Shown: positions 11,538 to 24,721, counted from the stretch's first letter. The stretch is 64,000 nt of DNA from Cinclus cinclus (GCF_963662255.1 NC_085047.1:106448181-106512180); one strand, 5' to 3'. The notes: generated by a model not told the origin, from the sequence alone. A program made the numbers and translations.

Positions 11538-13500
11538 TAGTATAGGAGAAGAAGGTATTATCTGTTGTTCTTTTGACTCAGGAGATCTTTTTTTCTTCCT
11601 CTGATATAGTAGCTTGCTGTCCTGCAGTGGAGGCCTTGCATACTAATCTTTACTACCTAAATATTAATAGGACTGTTTTTATTACTGAGAATTTAGAAAT
11701 ATAGAGACGCCAGACTTTTGGACAGACTATTCCCAGCCAGTGCACTACATAGAAAAGATATGACAATTACTGCTGGGTAATAACATTTACTTGCCTTTTT
11801 TCTCTCTTTAAAAGACTCAAAGCCGTGTTAACAATTGCTACTACACACAGCTGTTTGTGGAAAGAAAATGTTCTTTGCTGTCAAAATGGAACACAAGGAC
11901 GAAATATTTCTGGCTAACAATCCTTCAATCAATATAAGAATGAGTATTTCCTCATGAAAATAAAATTTTCCTATTGTCTCTGTAATTTTTATTTGTCATC
12001 TGCAAAAACTGATACAATTCTGATTTGAACTTTTTATTCCTTTTTGTATATTTTTTATTGTAAAAACAACTTTATTTCTTATAGGAGTGTTACAGTTCTA
12101 CATTTTAAGGTTACATACAGTTTTGGGGGCTTTTGTTATCTTGTATATATTTCATTTCACTAGCATGGCATGTAATGTACTTTGAGCATTCAGAGAAAAG
12201 TCAGCCATATAAACAATAGCCAAGAGTTATTTGTATGCAAAATGGGTCGTGGTGCTACTTTCTACACAGATTCTGCATTCCAGATTTCTTATTCACCGGG
12301 AGAGGGTTTAACTTGCTAGAAAATTGCATTTTTGAAAAAAAAAAAAAACAAAAGCCAAAAAAACTTTACAGGCAAGTCACTTGTTTTATTGGGATTTAGG
12401 TTCCTGCTCATAGTTTTAGACAAGGATTATGGCGCCAAGTAGGATTTACAAAAGCACAGGAATTAAACAAGGGGGATCCATAACAAGTTTCTGAGAACTG
12501 ACATGACAGTTGGGCTCCTAAGTATCCACACCATTTTTGGAAACTAGATGAAGGCTCCTGAATCCCTGGTGATACGCTGTACTAAGTACTGTGCCGTGGC
12601 ATGGAGCTCAAACACTAGAAGCAGTAAGGATTTGTTAGCAAAAATTCCCTTGCTCACCAGCGCTCATTACTGAACTTCTGAAACAGTTTTTTATCCCAGA
12701 CAATGTCCTCATATCTCCTTCTAATGGGGATCCTCTGTATGACACTCAGTAGTGCATTCAGAGTAGATAAACTCTGAAATAGATGCTAGAAAATTCTAGC
12801 ATATTTAATTAGGCCCTTTACTGGAAAAGTTTGGAGTTTGCTCTACATACAGTTAGTATATACACAACTAGGGTGGATATTTTTATGCACCAAGCATTAA
12901 ATATGGTTCTGTAATCATCAGCTCTGGTAACATTTCTGCAGACCAAATGTTTATGATGGCTAATCTCTGTTTGTTGCCAAGTAACCATATGAAATGTGCT
13001 AATATAACATCTGCCATACTGGGTTTGTAGACAGAGCTTTATTTAAAGCTTGGCACATTAAATGGACAATATGTGTCAGATATTATTGTTCTCAGGCATG
13101 TTCTTCTCTCTCTCCTTACATGGACTGTGTAACTTATTTTTTGCCTCTCATGTCCTATGGTAGATTTCGATTTCCTACCATGTTACCAACCAGAAAAGGT
13201 ATGGAAACAAAAAGCTGCACAGCTGAGACTTCAGACAATATTTGTATAGAGATAATGCAAACCTGAAGTCTTCTGTGCCAGAGTGCCTGCTGTTGTAATG
13301 GAAGGATCTGTATGCACAGTATAGAACCAGACACAACATCTGTATGATAAACTTTGGAGCTCTGCAATGCAATCTGTATGGCACATCCCCCATCCCACCT
13401 TCTGCACAGACACTAAATAGGATGCCTGGGGAATTCTCCAGGCTTTCTAAACCTGATTTAAAAAATATTTGATAAAAATTATATAACAAGTGAAGACCTG
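11538..13500. other. Unremarkable AT-rich intron
   Basis: It holds a poly(A) run at about 12336-12348. No gene or transposon is recognised. Confidence 0.5.
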
Positions 13501-14770
13501 CTAGAGATATTTTAGTCCAATCATCTGCTTGCACTAGGATCAGAGAGGGCAGGCTGCTGAGATTTATGTCCAGTTGTGTTTTAAATCTCCAGTGATGGAG
13601 TCAATAAAGTATCTTTGGGCAACCTGTTCCTGTGGGTGACCACCTGTGAAGAGAATAACGTTTTTCTTATGTTTAAGTGGAATTTCCTGGGGTTTTTCTT
13701 ATCCTGTCCCTTACCCTGAGAATAGCATGATTCTGTTATCTTGGCTTGAACCATGATGGTTTTTTAGACATGGACATGATCCCTCTGAGGGGTCTCTTCT
13801 CCAGGTTGAGCAGTCTCAGCTGTCTTGGTCTCTTCTTGTCAGAAATACTCCAATCCCCTAGTCATCCCTGCAGCCCTTCACTGCCCTTATCCCTCTATAT
13901 CTCCATATCCCTCTTGTGTTGGAAAGTCCACAGCCAGGCCCAGCACTCCAGATGTGTCTCATCACAGCTGAGAAAAGGAATCACCTTCAACCTGCTGGCC
14001 ATGCTTGATGCAGCCCAGGGCACTGCTGGTCTTCACTGCTGCAAGAGCACAGTGCTGGCTCAAGGCTAACTTGTGTTCTATGAATCCAAGCTCCTTCCAT
14101 TCCAATCTGACTTTCAGCTGCTCAGCTCCAGGCATGTATTAAAGTTTGGGATTATTGCTCACCTGGGACAGGATTTGCCAAGTCACCTTGTTGATCTTCA
14201 TGAGGTTCCTGACAGAGTGAGACCATTTCTCCAGCCTGTCAAGGTCCCCCTGAGTGGCAGCAGCCCTGTTGGGCATCAACCATTCTTCCCAGTTTAGGGT
14301 CCCATTATCCCGATCACTAAAGAAGTGCTGAACCAGCACTAATCTTTGTGCTACAGGCTGCCCCAAAAGCTTTGTGCTGCTTGTTACACCCCTTTTAGTC
14401 CAGCAGTTCACTCAGTTTTCAACCCATCTCCCTACTCACACACAAAATCCATTGGGTTTGTCAGTGAGACAAAAGCCTTTCTTAAGTAAAGCTGAACAGC
14501 ATCAGCTGGTGTCTGCAGGTCCACTGAGCCCAAAGTCTCATCCCTGAAGGCTATCAGGTGGGTTAAGCACAATTTTATCTTTGTAAATTCATACTGACTA
14601 TTCTCAATCATCATCTTGTTCTTAATAATCTTGGCAATGGTTTTCAGGACTATTTGTTCCATCATCTTCTTAGGGATTAATGCAAGGCTGGCCAGCCTAT
14701 GCTGCCAAGATCCTCCTTCTAACCCTCCTTGAAGATTAAGAGTGATATTTGCTTTCTTACAGTACAAATT
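13500..14770 (-). mobile_element. Long CR1 LINE fragment (RT region to 3' part), decayed
   Basis: Read on the minus strand, it runs from a reverse-transcriptase segment (14767 down to about 14455) through 3' region phrases. Examples on the + strand are cagcactccagatgtgtctcatcacagctgag, ggttgagcagtctcag and gggcaacctgttcc. Several parts of a full element are missing or scrambled, so this is an internally deleted relic. It is the longest CR1 copy in the window. Confidence 0.85.
14455..14767 (-). pseudogene. CR1 ORF2 reverse-transcriptase remnant
   Basis: A minus-strand open stretch reads KKANITL...SLALIPKKMMEQIVLKTI, then NSQYEFTKIKLCLTHLIAFRDE, then LRKAF. This lines up with the CR1 reverse-transcriptase region around ...IPGKVMEQLILETI...HGFTKGKSCLTNLIAFYDE...DFSKAFD. 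Only the N-terminal RT blocks remain. The YxDD catalytic block and the endonuclease are absent. The open frame is fortuitous survival, not an active gene. Confidence 0.8.
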
Positions 14771-15479
14771 CTCTCAACTTAAAAGCAAAACCCTTGTCTC
14801 AGTGGAGTAGATTTTAAAAAAAATTGTCTGAGAGGACAGAAAAAAACACGTACACTCAATGAAAAGTACAGAAAAGAAAATAAAAAGTCTTCTCATTGTT
14901 CATGAAAGTTGATTTTTTTCAGTTTTTAGGTCACAAGACATGATAGTATGTCCAAATTCCTGGCAGAGCAAAGACAGCTTCAGAAGATTAAATCATTAAA
15001 ATTACTTGGAGAAAAAAGTAATTGTTCTAATCTTACAAGTCTAAGTCAGAAATCGAGCAGAGAGAATGAGAGCAGGTCACCTTTTAAATCAGATGATCTT
15101 TAAATGGAGCAACAGAATTAAAAAGTTGAATACAAATCCTGAAAGAGAAAATTCTATGAAATATGTAAAATCTTTAATTGCAAGGCAGTTAAATGTCAGT
15201 TCACTGGAAGACTTGAAGTGGTCAGGGTTCATGGGGTCCTCTTGTCTTTGCAAGGCCTCCTCAGAGGCTGAGAAATACTTTGAAATGTCAGCATTATCAG
15301 AAGATTTATATTAGATTTAATTATATTAAAAATTATCTAGAATTTGTCTTCAATAGGTCATGAAAGAATAATAAAAGCAAGGCAGGAACAAGTTTCCCAA
15401 TATTACCATACATTTCCTAAAATCACTGTTCTACTGATGCTACCTTCAATGGGGTACTTTAAATTGTGGCTGAAAAATC
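14771..15479. other. AT-rich intron between two CR1 fragments
   Basis: No further repeat or gene is recognised. The frame at 15066-15314 has no recognisable features. Confidence 0.5.
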
Positions 15480-15847
15480 TTCCTGGCAGAAAAAGACCTG
15501 GAGATGCTGAACATGAGCCAGGTGTGCCCAGGGTCCAGGAAGGCCAATGGCACCTGGCCAGGATCAGCAATGGTGTGGCAGCAGGACCAGGGCTGGGATT
15601 GCCACCCTGTACTTGGTGCTGGTGAGGCCACACCTCAAATCCTGTGTCCAGTTTTGGGCACCTCACTACAAGAAAGGCATTGAGGGGCTGGAGAGGGTCC
15701 ACAAAACAGGGATTGGAGCAGGAGGTGCTTAAAAGACCAGTAGATGTGGCACTTGGGGGACATGGTTTATTGGCTTGGACAGTGCTGGGTTAGCAGCTGG
15801 ACTTGATGATCTTGAAGGACTTTTCCAGGTTTCTTTATGATTCAAAT
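15480..15847 (+). mobile_element. CR1 LINE fragment with internal deletion
   Basis: It carries the CR1 phrases tcctgtgtccagttttgggcacc, tcactacaagaaaggcattgagg and ggctggagagggtccaca. Near 15705-15730 it jumps to the terminal part, agaccagtagatgtggcacttggg, ggacatggtttattggc and ttgatgatcttgaaggac. The middle section normally found between these parts is missing. Confidence 0.88.
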
Positions 15848-18800
15848 TATTCTAAAACACACTCCATTTCCTTGGGTTTGAAATCTAAATTTAAGATGGG
15901 GAATGCAAATAATAGGGAAAAAAAAGGAAAAAAAATGGAAATTATTGCTGAATTTCAGGGGGGAATTTTAATAATTATGAAAATATTGAGGACAAGAAAT
16001 AATAGTAAATACTTAAATCCTGTGAAAGGTGTGAAGGTGGGCTGAACAAGAAAATGTAGGTATCACTGAATATTGGACTGTATAAATGAGAGATTCTCTG
16101 TGTCATCTGGAAAGACTGATAGACTAATTGTTAAAAAATGTGTATTTTTTTAGTCACAGAAGATAAAACCTTATGATACTTCCATCCCCATATTTTCTGT
16201 TTTAACCTAGAGATAAAAGGAAGTAGAACGGGTTAAGGTAACAATATAAGAAGGCAGTCTAGTATGATATGCTGAGAAATTTAAATAGTGTGTTGCAGAA
16301 TGCTAGCTTGATGATAATATATTAGTCTGGCTTTTCTTATAGGTTTTCCTAAATCATTATTATTTATATAGCTGTTTTGCTTCATGAATATGACATTTTC
16401 AGGTAGCCTCGTTGTTAAGAGCACGGCGTGTGTTTCTATTTGTTTCACAAGCCTTACACAAGAGTTATAAACACACCATTTCCCTAAAGACTCTTATAAA
16501 CAAAGGCATGAGCTAACACGTAGATACAGGAGCAGCTTAGAACCTGACAGGTTCTAACTGCATTGCTGCTGAATGACGTGCTGGTGAGCTGCTTCATTAA
16601 ACTGAAACATCAGAACATCTGCTGGTGGAAATGCTCCTGGCTACATCATTTAATTGTTTTGTTAACAAGAAATTTTATTTTCAATAAGTGCACTGACAAT
16701 ATACAATCTGAATTTTTGTATCAACAACATTCCTTTTTTCCCCCAGATAATCTGGTATCTCTAAGACTCAATTGCAATGAAAAATTTAACAGACCATTCA
16801 GACATGACATCCTATTCATAAATCTACATAAGAAATCTCATTTCCATTATCTTGTTTTAGGAATCAGTTTTGTACAAAAGCAGAGGTGTAGTGTAGAGAA
16901 ACTTTAGGCAAGAGAGAAAAAAAATATTTCGCATATTTCAGATACTTTAACATTTATAATTGGCTTTTTGTATTATGGGTCTCTTGTTTGTTTGTTTGTT
17001 TGTTTGTTTTTGTTTGTTTGTTTTGTGGGACACAGGGAATCCTGTCACTATAATTTTAAAAAAAATTAGAATCAAAGCTTTGTTTTATTCCTTCCCTTCT
17101 TCTTTATAAGATCAATATATAAATCCTAAATCGGCCACACAGAAAGAGACCAAGAGCCTATCAAGAAGTTAGGCTGATATTTCACTCAGTAGTTAACTAC
17201 ATATACTCTTTTGTTCTTTTGCATTTTAAGACTGCATTCACATCTGCCATGGAAGCATTTGACTATGTGTACTTTTTCCATGGAGATGATCTCTGGGAAA
17301 TGTCACTGTGTGTTCAAGAAAACTAACATCTCCTCTGAAGTCATAGGGGCAGCACAAGTGCCACATCAGATTCAATTAGACATGAGCAGATAATGAAAAG
17401 CCCAACATCTGGCTGCATTTGCTTTTCTCCAGTATTCAGTGTGTTGTTAATCTCAGGGGACTTACAGGCTTAAAACATTTTAAAAGCCTTCTTGGAAATA
17501 TTCTTCACATCTTTCAGATTTCCTTTTAGCAATGTCTCTTCTCAATATGCATCATGAAAACTTTTGCAACCTCTTTATTGAATACAGGTTTAGCTGTTTC
17601 TGCACTTTCTTTTAGGAAGGGCTGGTATTCTATTCAAAGCACTATAAAGGTTTTTTTTAAAAAAAAAAATTCTTATTGAAAAAGAATTAGAGATTATAGC
17701 CAGTTTGGGAAAAAAACATCAGAAGAAATTATTAGGTGTGAAAAATAAAAACCATTTTCATTTATATGCCCAAAGCTGTAGGGGTGGCAAATTGTTGTTT
17801 TGTTGTTTTTGGGGTTTTTAATATGTGGTTAGTAGAAGACAATGTGAATGACAAACTGAAAGGGGAAACATTTTTGTCTTGCAATGCAAGATTCATGGGA
17901 ACATTTCAGAAGATAAAAGCTGATCTTCAGTCAGTCATAGTGGAAACTAAGTCACATTAGACAGCTCCTTTCCTGTCATATGCCTGTGGCTTCTCACACA
18001 TATCTTCAATATACTTATATACATCTGCCCTCGGTTTGAATTGCTTGATTCAGCATTCACACAGTGGGGCAGAATATTTTTGCAGGGCTGCTGTGCAATT
18101 CATGGCATATGTGACTTTAAAAGATGCCCTTGTGAATGAAAACTAATATGAATGTAACTGAGAGTGGAGATTTAAGGTTGTTAGAAGTCTCAACCAGGTA
18201 TAAAGAATTCCCATCTTATGAAAGACCTTGCCATATATTTAGTTTTTAAAAGGCATTGATCTCCCTATTGGTAGATCTCAATACATAGGGTTATACCTAG
18301 GTAAAGAGAAATAAGGAAAAAATAGCATTCCAGCATTGCGCTACTTTTTTTTCTCAGCTCACATTTACTCTGAGGAATCTGAGTTCTCAGTGAGTATCCA
18401 TCTGGACAAAGATTGTGTAGATCAATGTTTCAAGACTGCAGCTTCAAGCTGCACATAATTAATTTTATTGCAATCTACTGTAGACTAGTGCTACTGCATT
18501 TTCTTTTACAGACATTTCTTTAAAACAAAGAAATCAAACATAAAAGTATACAACAGAATTTTTCAAGGTACTGCAAATTATCAGTGGGAACACTGTAGTT
18601 TTTCCTTCTATTCTTTTAATTACTTATGATTCCTGAATATGGCCATCAATGTCAACTTTTCATAAATGCTGGCTTTCCAACAACAGTGCTTTATTTTCAG
18701 AGACCTCTCATGACACTTTCACATAGCAATCTAAACCCAAATCCATTGTTTTAATCTAGGTTCAAACCTTCTCCACTGATTTTGGCATAAGATAATCATG

Positions 18801-18918
18801 TTTGACAGTGCTTGAATAAAGGTTCAGATGAGGTAGTTGGAAGTTGGAAGGGTGAGTGCACCCTGTGCAGGACAACTCTGAGAGTGTGTGGAGCAGGCAG
18901 CAGTGCCAAGCACTGCCA
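15848..18918. other. AT-rich intron
   Basis: Apart from the GTTT array listed separately and a T/A run at 17651-17670, nothing is recognised. The 114-codon frame at 16563-16907 shows no domain. Confidence 0.5.
16984..17026. repeat. (GTTT)n tetranucleotide array
   Basis: About ten copies of TTTG with one interruption. Confidence 0.93.
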
Positions 18919-19096
18919 CAGAATTATAGAATGGTTTGGGTTGGCAGGGACTTCAGACATTATCTGGTTTCAATCCTTCTGCCATGGACAGGGTCACCTT
19001 CCACTAGACCAGGTTGCTCAGGGCCCCATCCATCCTGGCCTTGAATACTTCCAGAGGCATCCCCAGCTTCCATGGGCAACTTGTTCAGCTTTATAG
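18919..19096 (-). mobile_element. CR1 LINE 3' fragment
   Basis: It begins with the antisense CR1 terminus agaattatagaatggtttgggttgg and continues with agggacttcagacattatctgg, accaggttgctcagggccc and gcatccccagcttccatgggcaac. This is the standard antisense CR1 order. Confidence 0.92.
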
Positions 19097-21774
19097 TCAG
19101 TCAGACCTCCTCTATGCTCTCCTCAGTTATGCCTCCTCTGACAGAAGTACCTTGTCTTCACAACAATCTGCCTATGAAAAAATTGGCAAAACAAATAGAG
19201 GAGAAAAAGAAACACAAGCTCAGAAAATTAGCAAGAAAATAAATGCGAATGAGGAATTCTCTTAAGTTTCTAACCACAAACCAGGAGATGGAATCTTTTT
19301 GAACTGTGGGTTGAATTCAAAGAAACAGCTCAGACTTCATGAAAAGAACTCCATGTCTCTGATGTCCTTTGATTTCTAAGTGTAGGAATATTTTCCCTTT
19401 GCATAGCAATGGATTCTTCCCCCTGTTTAATCCTGTGCTATAGTTACAATATTTCCAGGGACAGGTCAGTCTTTTTTTTTTCAAAAAATGGTCTGAGTTA
19501 ATAAACATAAAAGGTTTAATGTCATTGAATTATCTTAAATCTCAGAAAGATCAGAAGTATTTTCATCCTCAAAATGTAGTTTTTACTTCAATAAAACATT
19601 TGAACCAGAAATGTTCTAAAATATATATAACTCAGACTAGACAAGTTAGGCAACTATTCCTGTGAATTTTTGCCTGGAATGAAATGTCCAGACAATAAAC
19701 TGGCTTTCTGATTTGCAGAAAATTCCACAAAACCCTGTCTTTCTCTATGAAATTAAAACCTTTTGCAGTTATTTTCAGGGGAGAATCCCAGAGCATTTCA
19801 TAAAAGAAACATAAACCTAGATCCTCGGAATTATAATTTTTCTATTATAAAGCTCGTGCATTTTGAGGCAGCTCCATTTTGATGTCCAGATTAGTGCTAT
19901 TTTAATACACAGGTTGAATTAAAATTTCCTCATTGTATGTGTTAAAATCTAACAGTTGGCTGTCTCTCCAAATAACAGTGTTTTGCACAGAGCAAATGTA
20001 TGTATGTATCATGTGACCACATTCATCTAAAGCTAAAGCAGCAGCGTAGGAAGAGAAGTATGGAAGTCAGTGGCTGATGTAAAAATATTCTTTTCTGGCC
20101 AGTTTCCAGCAGGGTGACTGATTGTGGTGGCTCTCACTCTCATTACCACAAGACAAATTGTTCAATATATTTTAAATGTGCATCAAATCTGATAGACGTG
20201 GAATGTGAATTTAGTCACTTTTTCTCTGAGCAGGATCAATATGTCTGCAGCTGACTGGTATCTCTGAAGCTGTATATTAATTTTTAATAAATCTTCAGAA
20301 TTGGTTACTTCACCTTTTATTTTTTTTAACTTTAGTTTACTTCCAAGTTTGACACATATTTGTTTTCAAACCATTTATCAATGATGGTTCAGAAGTCAAA
20401 CATAAGATGAACTGTAAACTTGATTTATGATCAAACAGCCTTCCTTTAAAAGGCACTGCCCTATCAATCCCCATTGATTTTAAAGAGGAATATACCAATT
20501 TTGATTAACTATGTCTGGGAAAATGTTCTTGACTCTTAAGTGGGGAGGGGGTGAAAAACAAAAGAAAAAAGAAATTAAGGGAAGAGAAAGAAAAAAACAA
20601 GAAGGAGGAAGGGAGAAGTGAATCCATGCATCAGTAGATATTCAAGAACTAAGATTCTTGCCAGGAGACTTGAGAATTCCCTCATGCAAGAATAGGAATC
20701 CGAGCACTCTGTTCCTCTTTTGTGATAGCCATGTTGATAAGTATTGCCTGGTGGGAAGAGGATCTTCTCTTTATATTTTTAAACATATTCAGAAGAATTT
20801 TTTGTTCTTTTCATACAGTAAAGAACAGGAAGTGCTTTTAAATCGTGGATATTTTTGTAGGACATGAAAATTATTGCCTTTCTGCACCTATTTATAGAAT
20901 AAAAGAATAAAAGGTATTGAACTTATTTAAGAGACCAGATGTAGTTGTGGGTTTTATAAATTTTGTTGGTTCTTGCTATTTAGTAAAAGTTTAGGAAGAA
21001 AAGATTAAATTAAGCTTTTGCTGTTCAATTTAGTAGACAATTGGGGCTCAACATATCTATCTAAAAATAATATTGATTTTGCATAGCCTTTCACATGGCC
21101 TAGTAAAGAAGTCATGATTTTAAGCATATGAAAAAGCTTATAGAAGACACATAGGTCTACTCCAGAGTTTGTAAACTAAATGAGGATTGCAGTAACTCTG
21201 TGTTGTCCATTAATGTTGCTATCTGTGAAGAGTGCACACTTGAGAGATATAGAGAGAAACAGAGAAATTCCCACCCCTGCATCAGTCCACTGGGATTAAT
21301 ATGTCAGAACGTACTTGCATACATTTTTAGGCTAAGAAATGGATCAAATAACAGACACTAAAGGTCCTGATTGACTGGGGAAAAGTTTCAGATCACCTTG
21401 GAATATTTGATATTTTAAGCACATATAATTAATAAAACCCTTTTCCTTGCCTACATGACTCATATTCACAGTATTTGCCTACAATCTAAAGCTCTGAAAT
21501 GAAGAGTACCCAAAGATACTTTTACTTTTCTGGACAGGTGAAGGAGTTGGCTCTGGGAAATGTGATTGCTTATAGGACAGATATACAACAGTGTGAGTTT
21601 GGTAGACATCTAAAGGAATGCAATGCTGGGATACTTTCCCCAGTTTAGAGTTTTTAGTGTTGCATTGTCTCACTAAATATTAGCTCTTACTGGCTACAAA
21701 CATTGGTAACCCTACCTTTAACATAAGCATTTGATACAATTAACTTCTGTTGTATCTTTGTTTTACTATTGATT
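19097..21774. other. Unremarkable AT-rich intron
   Basis: A purine-rich patch lies at 20541-20620. No gene or transposon is recognised. Confidence 0.5.
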
Positions 21775-21795
21775 GGGGGGGGGGGGGGGGGGGGG
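21775..21795. repeat. Poly(G) run, 21 bases
   Basis: An uninterrupted run of 21 G on the + strand, preceded by gatt and followed by agatg. Such runs can form G-quadruplexes and are prone to length errors in sequencing. Confidence 0.95.
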
Positions 21796-22075
21796 AGATG
21801 TACTCCTGGGGGATGGGACAGAGTGCACTCTCAGGAAAATGGGAGGAATGGGTGACAAAGTAGAGAACAGAAATGCTCCTTCAAGAAGCCTTGAAAATTG
21901 GAGAAAATCATGGAGCCTAAAAAAGGCAAAGGCAATGTCTTGGTCTAGAAGTGGAATAATCCTGTGCGGCAGAACAGAACCTAGGAATGACTGGGTAGGG
22001 AAAAGTTTACATGAATGGTCATCCCAGGTGCACAATAAGTTGAGCGTGAGTTGGTGAAGTCCAACTGCACAGCTC

Positions 22076-22403
22076 TTCAGAAGAATTTAGGCAGCATGTC
22101 CAGGAGGGTGATCCTCCCCAGTTCTGTAGTGTCTGTGTGGCCACACTTGGGACACTGAGAAATTTTCAGGTCTTTGCTGTTCAAAAAAACAGATGTACTG
22201 AACCAAGTCCAGTGCAGGGCCACTGGGTGGTTGGCAGCTGGAACACCCAAAGTGGTGAAATCTTCATCCACAGAGATGTTCAAAACGTGACTGGATGAGG
22301 TTCTGACAACCTGCTCTAATGGACCCGCTTCCGACAGGAGGTTGGATCACTGATCACTTGGCTTCCAAAGGATCCTTCCAGCCTACATGCTCCTGTGATT
22401 CTC
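22076..22403 (+). mobile_element. CR1 LINE 3' fragment
   Basis: Phrases include aagtccagtgcagggccactg, catccacagagatgttcaaaacg and tgactggatgaggttctgac, then ggaggttggatcactgat, ccttccagcctacatg and ctcctgtgattctcatg. This is the sense CR1 order with a worn terminal octamer region. Confidence 0.87.
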
Positions 22404-24027
22404 ATGCATCTGTTATGTGACTAATATATTATTTTCAGTAACATTTTATTTGTTAAATTATATCTTAAATCTCACAAATTTTGGGCATAAATTCTATACT
22501 GTTGAAGGATGGTTTGTCTCAATGCATCCTGGGCCTGTTCATTTAAAAGTAGAAAGCTTCTTAGAGAGCTGAGACACAAGATCATAAAAGTAATGTTGAT
22601 TTTTGCTTAAACTGATAAAAATGCTGGTTTCCAATCTACTTACTCATTGCATTCAGATTAACTCCACAAGTTACTATATCTTTACTTACAATGAGGGAAC
22701 TTTACTCACAGTTTCAAAACAGATTTAGAACAACAGTGACTCAGAAGACAGTATTTGATGAATAGCAATTGAGTTGATAATGACAGAACTGCAAAAATTA
22801 AATTTGAATTCATAGTGGATGTTTAAAAAAAAGGCAATATGATGATGAATTACGAGCCATTACAGAGAAGTAAAGAAATGGGAATGACTAATTTTACAGT
22901 TTAAGAAGAAAATATATTTTGAATCCTTTTCCTTTCCACCCACTTCATCCTTTAAGGAAAAAAAAAAGAAGAAGAAAAAAAAGAGAGAGGGAGACAAAAA
23001 GAGATAAAAAGAATTAACATCGGTGTGAAGAAAAGTAGCAAACCAGAGATTATGACAAAAATCTTTCAGCTCTCTCCAAAGCCTGTAGCGCAGAATGATT
23101 TCCCATAGAGACTCAGAGCTGTAAGAATGAACTGAGAGAAGGTTTGTGGACTAAGTATGCATCTTTTACCACTCCACTGAATTTTGACTCATTGCTGGGT
23201 CTGATGGGTTAACACCTCTAATACTGAGTGGGTTTATGCTTTTATCATATAAAGAATAATCTCTGTAAAGCAGAAATATGAGTTGATAATAGTTCTATTC
23301 TGTCATTGTTGCAAAGTCGAAATTAATGCTGTGCTTTTTAAAGAACATTGATAAATTACTAAAAGACCAGAGGAAACATAGTGAAGAGAATGCAGCTAAA
23401 CTTCTCCTGCTCTTCCACTGACAGGAGATGAATCTGTTTAGTAGATCAAGCCCATACACATATGGGTATGTGTGTGTGTCAGTAGGAAAAGAAACATTGA
23501 TTTTGACAAGTTGAAGGGAACAAATATTCTAGAGCTATATCAAAATGTCAAATGTATTTTAAATCTGTGACAGCCCATAATCTATGTTAAAAACTGAAGT
23601 TTGAATTGATGTTGAAAAGCAGAATATCAAAATGTTGCAGGTGACTAGAAAAGTTGGAAATTTCCCATGAATATTTACTATCAGTATTAAAGGGGAAAAA
23701 AAGATCTTTTTTTTTTTTTTCAATATGGCAAGTACTCATCTGTCAGACATAGTAAAGAGTACACTTGCTAACAACAAAAGTAGTAATAATCAATGTCACT
23801 TCTACAAATTAAGTAGACAGATGTTATATTTAGTAGAATAGCATGGTTTATATACCTGCATGGTTTGAACACACCTCAACAACCTTCAGAAGACTTTTTA
23901 CCACTACAAAACCCTTTCTATTCCATTGTTGCATAAGTCTATTAATATTATTTCAGGGTAGACCAAAAGGGAAAAGGGAAACCATAATATTAGGAACCTT
24001 GACATTATTTTATTGCATCCATGCCTT
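22404..24027. other. AT-rich intron with a purine-rich tract
   Basis: Bases 22958-23015 are almost all A and G. A poly(T) run lies at 23707-23720. No gene is recognised. Confidence 0.55.
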
Positions 24028-24218
24028 GGATTTTGAAAACTTGGTCTTTTTCTAGTACTCTGCTTTACAGAGTTTCAGTGTTGGTACTATATTTTCAAAT
24101 TAAAAAATTCATATTCTATTCTATTCTATTCTGGATTTTGAAAACTTGGTCTTTTTCTAGTACTCTGCTTTACAAAGTTTCAGTGTTGGAAATATATTTT
24201 CAAATAAAAAAATTCATA
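24028..24218 (+). repeat. 105-bp tandem duplication with TATTC microsatellite
   Basis: The segment starting ggattttgaaaacttggtc at 24028 recurs at 24133. The shared 86 bases differ at only about four positions. The first unit ends in a TATTC pentanucleotide run (about 24113-24132), which sits at the junction. Each copy carries ggtctttttctag, an acceptor-like motif. The duplication ends about 520 bases before the IL1RAPL1 exon. Confidence 0.93.
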
Positions 24219-24369
24219 AAATATTCGAAATTGTTTTACAGTAACTTAGTCTATGTTTCCTGTCTTTTAATGACTATACCTTATAGAAAAGAAATTCAGT
24301 ATCACAGATAACTATAAAATTCTGGATAATAATTACAAAAAGAGAAAATTGCAATGTCAATGCATTTTT

Positions 24370-24528
24370 TGGTTTTATAAGGGGTTTTTTTTGGTTGGTT
24401 GGTTGATTTGGGGGTTTTCAATTTTTGCTGTTGTTTTGGTTTTGTTGCTTTGTTATTTGTTGGGGGGTTTTTTTGGGTTTTGGTTGTTTGTTTTGTTTTT
24501 TTGTTTTTTTTTTTCTTTTTTGGTGGGA
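24370..24528. repeat. T/G-rich low-complexity tract
   Basis: Long T runs are broken by G clusters (ggttggttggttg, ttggggggtttt). The minus strand is A/C-rich and reads as a Lys/Pro/Thr-rich frame over 24302-24697, which is not a gene. It lies about 210 bases upstream of the exon. Confidence 0.9.
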
Positions 24529-24721
24529 GTTTCAAGAGATTACTTATTTTAATACAAGAGCCCTTAATTTTGGAGCTATATTTACTGTCTAAGCAAAAAC
24601 ATTTACAGCTACTGAAGGCATGACCATTATTGAAACAAAAGAAAAACCAAAGCCTTTTTGAAATGATAGGTATAAAGCCAAGTCTTAGGCTACCCAATAA
24701 TAATCAGAACACTACATATGT

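Noticed and set aside
13175..13534. 119-codon minus-strand open frame
   Set aside because: It overlaps other frames on the same strand and runs into the edge of a CR1 relic; no recognisable protein features.
15344..15732. Overlapping frames on both strands
   Set aside because: They are read across CR1 3' sequence, which is noncoding.
24302..24697. 131-codon minus-strand open frame rich in Lys, Pro and Thr
   Set aside because: It is the reverse translation of the T/G low-complexity tract.
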